From contig CADCPL010000140.1 in assembly GCA_902803305.1 (NCBI GenBank), positions 1 through 12,978 of the forward strand: a stretch of DNA of 12,978 bases. The letters run 5' to 3'. The stretch comes from an uncultured Lachnospiraceae bacterium. Its GTDB lineage: Bacteria > Bacillota > Clostridia > Lachnospirales > Lachnospiraceae. Under the pieces are notes generated by a model. The model saw only the letters and a list, made by a program, of their open reading frames with translations. It ran no database searches and was not told the DNA's origin. This document shows positions 8,051-12,978 of the stretch, one piece after another. Within the stretch, counting starts at the first letter, position 1, and the number at the start of each line of letters is the position of its first letter. Position numbers and translations under genes: made by a program.

Positions 8051-10417
8051 TTATTTCTCCCTAAGCTGATAATCTTTATCATTATCTATGATATCGATCA
8101 TGATATCGGCAAACCTTGGATCGAACTGGGTTCCTTTGCATCTTTCGATCTCGGCCCTGACTTTTTCCTGCGGGAGAGTATCTCTGTAACTTCTGTGACT
8201 CGTCATCGCATCATATGCATCGGCAACGGCGATTATCCTTGCGACCTCGGGGATCTCTTCTCCCGCAAGTCCGTCGGGGTATCCTTTGCCGTCGTATCTC
8301 TCATGATGCCATCTTGCACCGTTTGACAGGTTCGGCATTTCCTTGATCGTAGCAAGGATCTGTGTTCCGATGACCGGGTGCTTTTTGATGATCTCATATT
8401 CCTCTTCGGTCAGCTTGTCTTTTTTGTTGATTATCGCATCCGGTATGCCGATCTTCCCGACATCATGGAGAAGTCCGATGATATATATCTCGTTCTGTTC
8501 TTTTTCGTTGTATCCGTACCTTGCGGCAATCTCCTTCGAGTATTCCGCGACACGGCTCGAATGACCGTTTGTGTACTTATCCTTTGCATCTATCGCAAAC
8601 GCAAGTGCTTTGATGATGTGAGTACTGAGCTGTTCATTCTCTTCAGTCTTCTTTTCTACTTCCTGACTCATGTGGTTACGAAGAAGGTACAGCGTCAGGA
8701 GATTGTTGACCTTAAGATGAAGCTTTTCAGCCGAGATCGGCATTCTGATAAAGTCAGTCACATCAAGCTCAAGCGCTCTTTTTTCTACATTCGGATCGTC
8801 ATCCGAGATCAGGATTATCGGAATACGTCTGAGCGCGCCGCCCATCTTTCTGATGTTAACGATCGCCTCAAGTCCGGTCATTTGCGGCATATCAGCTTTA
8901 ATGATCATAAGGTTCGGCATGTTGTCATTCAGGAACGCGAGCAGTTCTTCCCCGTTCCCGGTGCCGGTCACGGTAAAGCCTTTTGCCTGAAGACTGTCAC
9001 ACATAAAATCAAGCGAGACGGGATCATCGTTTGCTATTACGATATGATTGTCCGCATCACTGTCGACATAACTGTCATGCATTTCCGGATCGGTACTCTC
9101 CGTTTCGACCTCAAGTTCCACAAGCCCGCTGTATTCATTGTTCTTCCATGAATGCATTACACGTTCGGTAACACGTCCCACGTTGTAATCACTTATCTCG
9201 GGAAGCATCAGGAAGAAATGATTTTCTCCGATCTGCATCATGATATCACTGTTACGAAGAGATTCCTGCAGCAGCTCTCTCAGGCTTACCATGATCTTTT
9301 CTTTTTCGGATTCCGACAGATCCTTCGGAAGAAAACGTGCCGTAAACAACATCTTGTAAGCAGTTCCGCGGTATCTGTCCATGTATCTGATCATATACCT
9401 GTATACGTTACCGAACGCTTCCTTACCCATCCACATGGCGTTCTGCGGGATGCTTCTTTCTTCAAGGATGTTGGTCAGCATCGCAAGGCTGATATCCGTA
9501 GGTATGTCATTTTCGTTATCCTCGTCCTTGAACAGGGAATAACCGTGCTTTCCGTTGCTCTTGATCGTATATAACGCCCTGTCGGAAAGACGGAACAGTT
9601 CATTGAAATCCGTACCCTGATCAGGAACGAGAACGGCTCCTATCGATGCGCCGAGAGGAATACTCATATCCTCACCCATCATCTTACGTGATTCCGTGAG
9701 GAGATTCTTGTTTATCGCCTCAGAGTACTTGCTGATATCTTTCTCGTCCTTCATGTTCTGAGCGAACACAAGAAACTCATCCCCGCCTACACGTCCGTAT
9801 ACTGCGGAATACACCATGTTTTCTGTAAGTATCTTGGAAAAAGCCGCAAGAACACGGTCACCCATATCATGACCGTATATGTCATTGACCAGTTTAAAAG
9901 AATCGAGATCTATGATCATGAGCGTGCCGGACTGATCCCGGCACAGCTCGGTTATCTTTTCGTTTGCGTTATATTTGTTATAAAAGCCCGTAAGCTTATC
10001 AATCGTTGCTTCGGTCTCAAACTTGAGTATCTGTCCGCGGGTACTTACTATGTTGTTCACACGTCTTACGAGAACGTCCGGATCGAACGGCTTCCTGATA
10101 TAATCGGATACGCCCATCTCAAATCCTTTGCTCTCGTTCGTACGGTCTTCATCCGCTGTCAGAAAAACGATCGGAGTGTCCGAAAGTCCCAGCTCTTTTT
10201 CAAGATCCCGGAAATTCGACAGCGTCTCAAAGCCGTCCATCTCCGGCATGTTAAGGTCCAGAAGTATCAGATCCGGAGCCCCGTTCTGCCGCACATAATC
10301 AAGCAGACTCTTCCCCGATCTGAGCGCTGTTACCCTCATATTATTCTTGGACAGTATCTGTCCCGCTATCTTCAAGTTTGTAACGTCATCATCGACAACG
10401 ATTATCCATGCCGGCAT
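8051..10417 (-). CDS. REC-GGDEF-GGDEF-like-pseudoREC-HD-GYP cyclic di-GMP turnover protein
   Basis: A 788-residue soluble protein. The first receiver (1-125) is complete: Asp9/10, acceptor Asp54, Thr87, Lys109. The GGDEF domain (about 138-298) has DKLTGFYNK, IIDLDSFKLVND and an intact GGDEF at 211-215, so it should make cyclic di-GMP. The inhibitory RxxD site is absent (VYSA at 202-205). Residues about 330-430 resemble a second GGDEF domain with GENHF (397-401) in place of GGDEF. A second receiver-like domain (457-577) has Lys507 where the acceptor Asp should be and Met559 for the conserved Lys. The HD-GYP domain (595-788) has HSSR, HDVGKIGIPD (651-660), HHERYDGKGYPDG (704-716) and DAYDAMTSHRSYR, all expected phosphodiesterase residues. 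ATG at 10417 is preferred over an in-frame TTG at 10447 because AAAGGAG sits 6 bases before it and the TTG nearly coincides with the predicted transcript start. It has no DNA-binding domain. Confidence 0.94.
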   Translation of the reverse strand: MPAWIIVVDDDVTNLKIAGQILSKNNMRVTALRSGKSLLDYVRQNGAPDLILLDLNMPEMDGFETLSNFRDLEKELGLSDTPIVFLTADEDRTNESKGFEMGVSDYIRKPFDPDVLVRRVNNIVSTRGQILKFETEATIDKLTGFYNKYNANEKITELCRDQSGTLMIIDLDSFKLVNDIYGHDMGDRVLAAFSKILTENMVYSAVYGRVGGDEFLVFAQNMKDEKDISKYSEAINKNLLTESRKMMGEDMSIPLGASIGAVLVPDQGTDFNELFRLSDRALYTIKSNGKHGYSLFKDEDNENDIPTDISLAMLTNILEERSIPQNAMWMGKEAFGNVYRYMIRYMDRYRGTAYKMLFTARFLPKDLSESEKEKIMVSLRELLQESLRNSDIMMQIGENHFFLMLPEISDYNVGRVTERVMHSWKNNEYSGLVELEVETESTDPEMHDSYVDSDADNHIVIANDDPVSLDFMCDSLQAKGFTVTGTGNGEELLAFLNDNMPNLMIIKADMPQMTGLEAIVNIRKMGGALRRIPIILISDDDPNVEKRALELDVTDFIRMPISAEKLHLKVNNLLTLYLLRNHMSQEVEKKTEENEQLSTHIIKALAFAIDAKDKYTNGHSSRVAEYSKEIAARYGYNEKEQNEIYIIGLLHDVGKIGIPDAIINKKDKLTEEEYEIIKKHPVIGTQILATIKEMPNLSNGARWHHERYDGKGYPDGLAGEEIPEVARIIAVADAYDAMTSHRSYRDTLPQEKVRAEIERCKGTQFDPRFADIMIDIIDNDKDYQLREK

Positions 10418-10423
10418 ATGATT

Positions 10424-10430
10424 CTCCTTT
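10424..10430 (-). promoter_or_regulatory. Ribosome binding site deciding the start of the GGDEF/HD-GYP gene
   Basis: AAAGGAG on the minus strand lies 6 bases before the ATG at 10417. It selects this ATG over the in-frame TTG 30 bases upstream. Confidence 0.8.
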
Positions 10431-10460
10431 TGCCTGTAAGTGCACAAAAATACATAGTAG

Positions 10461-10489
10461 ATTATAATTGATTGAACGTCCGTTTACAA
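10461..10489 (-). promoter_or_regulatory. Sigma-70-type promoter of the four-gene signalling operon
   Basis: Read on the minus strand, TTGTAA (10484-10489) is followed by exactly 17 bases and then a perfect TATAAT (10461-10466). Transcription would start near 10454, giving a leader of about 37 nt before the ATG at 10417, too short for a riboswitch. The -35 box lies 17 bases past the stop of the CotH gene. No terminator separates them, so this promoter may add to read-through from the CotH operon. Confidence 0.78.
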
Positions 10490-10506
10490 GCAAATGCCGA
10501 CATATA

Positions 10507-12162
10507 TCATATCCTCCGTCTTACCCTTTTTATGATAAAGAGTGACATGATCATTGCCAGGAAGCAGATTCCGTAGATAGCAAGGTTCTTCATCATGCCC
10601 GTGCTTGCTGCCATGTCCTGTCCGGAGCCCCCGGGCGGCTGCATCTGCGGGCGCTGACCTCCTCTCGGACGTCCGCCTCTTCTCTTACCTTCATTCTCCT
10701 TTGATACGCCTCCCATATTGAATGATCCCATGACGCTCGTATCGATCGCCGATGCGTCTACCAGAGTACTGTCATCCGCGCGTTGTCCCTCGTCAGTGGA
10801 CGGAATGCTTCCCGACAGTTGTCCTTCGATACTCTCGGCCCGAAGCATTACAGTCTCGTACAGTGTTTCGGCAGCCACTTTATACTCATCATATGTATAG
10901 AATGCCGTCGGATCGGTTTCCACAAGCTCGTCTATCTGACTCCGGATCCTCGAGTACACCTCATCAAATCTACCGCCTTCAACATATTCCTCGCACAGTT
11001 TTTTCAGATATTCATGGTAGATGCTTCTGTACTCCTCATTCTCAAGCAGCGTATCAAAGAATTCCGTCCCGGAAAACGGAGTATCTATCGCATCATTTAT
11101 CATTTCCGAAGCATCGGATCCACCCATTCCCATGCCGCCAAGCGACAGGTTATAGTCCCACGGGAAAATGTTGAGTTTCCCCTCATACTCATACAGATAA
11201 TAGTTATGTGCCATATTCCCCGAAAGAGAATCCTGGTTTACCGAGAACGTATGCACTGCCATGTATTTCAGGATATTGTCAATATCAAGATACTCTTCAA
11301 GGTCGGTACCTTCACTTATATTTTTCAGCGCAGTCACCACTCTTCTGTGATCGGCTTTGCTCGTATCAGACAACGCACCGTCCCATATCGATGAATAACT
11401 GTCAAGATCATCATCAATATAATTTAGGTTTGCGCCGTTTCCTCCCATCATCGGTCCTCCGCCGCCTCCGGGAAAGCCTCCTTCCGGTTTGTCTCCCGAA
11501 GGCTTACCCGAATTCCCTCCTCCCATCTCCATAGGATCGGGTTTGTAGAGTTCTCCGTCCTGGGTCCCGAAATTCCTGAGCATAAAACTCTTCTCCACCC
11601 CTTCGAGCGCCAGATATACGCCCTTGTACTGCCCGTTAAGCGATATTGTCGCATAATTATACAGCGAAGCATCAGCCCCCAGATATTCGAACATATCGTA
11701 GATGATCGCTTCCTTCATGTTGGTGGCATCGGCATAGTTATTGTTCAGGATGAGCTTATCAAGACCGTAGCATGTCTGACCTTCAACAAAATGATCAAAT
11801 TCCAGTTTGAAGCTGAAACGATCCGTATCCGGATCCATGGCGATCGACGACAGACTCGTGTTTCCCTTCGGCCTTATCCCGACGTTATAGATCGTTTTAC
11901 CGTTTATAACGACATCACAGGTGTAATATTCCTCACTTGTGGCGTTTTTCAGCATCTCATCCCAGTCATCCTCGTCCATCTTGATGTCTATGGAAATGAT
12001 CTCATCTGTATCGAACAGTTCATTCTCATACTCCATACCAACAGCGCTTCCTCCCAGGGCATCCGAAAGCTTCTGTCCGTACATCACGGCAAGAAAACAC
12101 AGTATCACCGCTATAGCCGTTATCGCCGTTATTATCTTCGTGATATGTTTATTATCAACCAT
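10507..12162 (-). CDS. CotH-family atypical kinase, membrane anchored, with Gly/Pro-rich tracts
   Basis: A 551-residue protein of the CotH kinase family. Residues 8-29 are an N-terminal membrane anchor. The CotH domain runs from about 53 to 440: VGIRPKGNTS with Lys99, KLILNNNYADATNMKE (136-151), GVYLALEGVEKSF (181-193) and FPWDYNLSLGG (333-343), where Asp336 and Asn338 fit the metal-binding end of the active site. A Gly/Pro/Met-rich insert (about 213-245) interrupts the domain. The tail has a basic Gly/Arg/Pro-rich stretch (491-515), a second membrane helix (about 525-544) and a cytoplasmic RVRRR end, which places the domain outside the cell. CotH proteins are protein kinases known from spore coats, but this neighbourhood (DUF4956, possible VTC polymerase) points to an envelope role rather than sporulation. 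The ATG has GGAAGG 5 bases upstream. It follows the DUF4956 gene by 31 bp. Confidence 0.9.
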   Translation of the reverse strand: MVDNKHITKIITAITAIAVILCFLAVMYGQKLSDALGGSAVGMEYENELFDTDEIISIDIKMDEDDWDEMLKNATSEEYYTCDVVINGKTIYNVGIRPKGNTSLSSIAMDPDTDRFSFKLEFDHFVEGQTCYGLDKLILNNNYADATNMKEAIIYDMFEYLGADASLYNYATISLNGQYKGVYLALEGVEKSFMLRNFGTQDGELYKPDPMEMGGGNSGKPSGDKPEGGFPGGGGGPMMGGNGANLNYIDDDLDSYSSIWDGALSDTSKADHRRVVTALKNISEGTDLEEYLDIDNILKYMAVHTFSVNQDSLSGNMAHNYYLYEYEGKLNIFPWDYNLSLGGMGMGGSDASEMINDAIDTPFSGTEFFDTLLENEEYRSIYHEYLKKLCEEYVEGGRFDEVYSRIRSQIDELVETDPTAFYTYDEYKVAAETLYETVMLRAESIEGQLSGSIPSTDEGQRADDSTLVDASAIDTSVMGSFNMGGVSKENEGKRRGGRPRGGQRPQMQPPGGSGQDMAASTGMMKNLAIYGICFLAMIMSLFIIKRVRRRI

Positions 12163-12193
12163 AAAGCCTTCCTCTTTTCATTCAGCGCTCATG

Positions 12194-12865
12194 TTATCCG
12201 AGATATTCACCGTTAAAGGTCACGAGCGTTGCCGACGATACTCCGTCTATATCGTTCACGCGGTTAACGAAGCTTGTTGCGCCGTCCTTCACTCTGATCT
12301 CGGCGGTAAGCTCCACACCAGAGCCGCTGACGGTCTTGGACTTTATAAGATATTTATCAACCGATCTTCCGACAAGATTCATTGCACTTTCCTCTGCTTT
12401 CTCATCCGCACAGTCGATCACAAGAATATAAGGTGTATTTCTTATCTTGCGGTTTGCAAAAAGCACAAGGATCACACCTATGATCACGGATCCAATAACG
12501 GCAAGCGGTATCATTCCGGCTCCTATCACTATGCCGACCGCGAGTGCCCAGAAGAGAAAAACTATCTCCATGGGTTCTTTGATCGCCGTACGGAAACGTA
12601 CTATCGAAAGTGCACCGACCATACCGAGCGATAACACCACATTTGACGTAACCGCCATGATCACGAGCGTCGTTACGAGCGAAAGTCCCACAAGTGTCAT
12701 TGCAAATCCCGTAGAATACATGATACCGTTAAATGTCTTTTTATATATCATGAAAATAAACAATCCTATCACAAGGGCAAACAGCATGCCGACAAGAGTA
12801 TCCACCGCTGAAAACTCCGTTACGCTCTCCAAAAAACTTGATTTGAAAATGTCATTGAATGTCAT
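12194..12865 (-). CDS. DUF4956 domain membrane protein
   Basis: A 223-residue protein. Residues 20-135 contain four or five membrane helices with the DUF4956 signature SLGMVGALSIVRFRTAIKEP (79-98) and a further GIVIGAG helix. The C-terminal 85 residues form a soluble alpha/beta domain (YILVIDCADEKAEE, then VELTAEIRV) resembling a small ACT-like fold, probably cytoplasmic. The function of the family is unknown. It is commonly found with CotH-family and VTC polyphosphate polymerase genes, and CotH is directly downstream here. The ATG at 12865 has a perfect AGGAGG (12874-12879) 8 bases upstream. Family assignment is by remembered sequence pattern. Confidence 0.88.
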   Translation of the reverse strand: MTFNDIFKSSFLESVTEFSAVDTLVGMLFALVIGLFIFMIYKKTFNGIMYSTGFAMTLVGLSLVTTLVIMAVTSNVVLSLGMVGALSIVRFRTAIKEPMEIVFLFWALAVGIVIGAGMIPLAVIGSVIIGVILVLFANRKIRNTPYILVIDCADEKAEESAMNLVGRSVDKYLIKSKTVSGSGVELTAEIRVKDGATSFVNRVNDIDGVSSATLVTFNGEYLG

Positions 12866-12919
12866 TATTTTTTCCTCCTACTTATCATCTCTTGAAAATC
12901 TTGTTATATATTTTGTTTT

Positions 12920-12978
12920 TCATCCGTACCTGCGGCAGGCTCCGTACTTGGAAAATGCCTGCACTCTTACGTTCCCCA
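12920..12978 (-). CDS. C-terminal end of an upstream gene, possibly a VTC polyphosphate polymerase (partial)
   Basis: Only the last 19 codons are in the window. In this frame the peptide is NVRVQAFSKYGACRRYG and then TGA at 12920-12922. An FSKY motif close to the C-terminus fits bacterial VTC-domain polyphosphate polymerases as I remember them, and such a gene is the usual neighbour upstream of DUF4956. A second frame is also open, ending in MKNKIYNKIFKR with TGA at 12885-12887, only 19 bp before the DUF4956 start, so the frame choice is uncertain. About 54 bp without a gene would lie between this stop and the next ATG. Confidence 0.4.
   Translation of the reverse strand, partial: GNVRVQAFSKYGACRRYG

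Noticed and set aside
8378..9151. Long open frame on the plus strand (about 257 codons) opposite the cyclic-di-GMP gene
   Set aside because: It lies antisense to a well-supported multidomain gene, shows no recognisable domain and has no convincing ribosome binding site.
10418..10447. In-frame TTG start giving a GGDEF/HD-GYP protein 10 residues longer
   Set aside because: AAAGGAG sits at the right distance from the internal ATG, while the TTG is only about 7 bases after the predicted transcript start and has no ribosome binding site.
10418..10454. Cyclic-di-GMP riboswitch ahead of the GGDEF/HD-GYP gene
   Set aside because: The leader is about 37 nt, much shorter than known cyclic-di-GMP riboswitches, and shows no paired stems.
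12163..12193. Possible hairpin around AGCGCT between DUF4956 and CotH genes
   Set aside because: The stem is very short and no T-run follows; the 31-bp gap mainly holds the CotH ribosome binding site.
12885..12978. Alternative frame for the partial gene at the right edge, ending MKNKIYNKIFKR
   Set aside because: It is open and closer to the next gene, but lacks the FSKY motif seen in the preferred frame. The choice remains open and needs sequence to the right of the window.

Overview
The window looks like chromosomal DNA from a low-to-mid-GC Clostridia member, most likely a Lachnospiraceae such as a Butyrivibrio-like organism. The reasons are strong AGGAG-type ribosome binding sites, heavy ATA/AGA codon use, DegV, CotH and DUF4956 proteins of the Clostridia kind, and large multidomain receiver/GGDEF/HD-GYP signalling proteins. 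The genus is an inference. There are no RNA genes, insertion sequences, CRISPR arrays or phage genes. The DNA is almost fully coding; the longest gap is 124 bp (225-348).

Left end (1-1702): the 5' part of a diacylglycerol-kinase-family lipid kinase runs off the left edge on the minus strand. Divergent from it is a two-gene plus-strand operon. It encodes an SPFH/band-7 membrane scaffold protein and, overlapping by ATGA, a small single-pass membrane protein of unknown family carrying a duplicated HxxHCDA motif. The operon ends in a perfect 10-bp-stem terminator that also encodes the last codons of the convergent gene.

Centre (1684-10417, minus strand): four genes packed with 9 bp or less between them, behind a good sigma-70-type promoter (TTGTAA, 17 bp, TATAAT). 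In order of transcription they are: (a) a REC-GGDEF-degenerate GGDEF-pseudoREC-HD-GYP protein that should both make and break cyclic di-GMP; (b) a membrane hybrid histidine kinase with a degenerate receiver, a true receiver and an HPt domain; (c) a second membrane hybrid histidine kinase whose C-terminus is a complete DegV (fatty-acid-binding fold) domain; (d) a family-3 membrane acyltransferase. No gene in this set has a DNA-binding domain. The simplest reading is a self-contained phosphorelay that controls cyclic di-GMP turnover, with a lipid or acyl theme from DegV and the acyltransferase. This is the most unusual part of the window.

Right end (10507-12978, minus strand): a CotH-family atypical kinase anchored at both ends and carrying Gly/Pro-rich tracts, a DUF4956 membrane protein, and the last codons of an upstream gene that may be a VTC-type polyphosphate polymerase. 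These three form a recurring clostridial gene set. I see no terminator between CotH and the signalling operon, so read-through from one into the other is possible.
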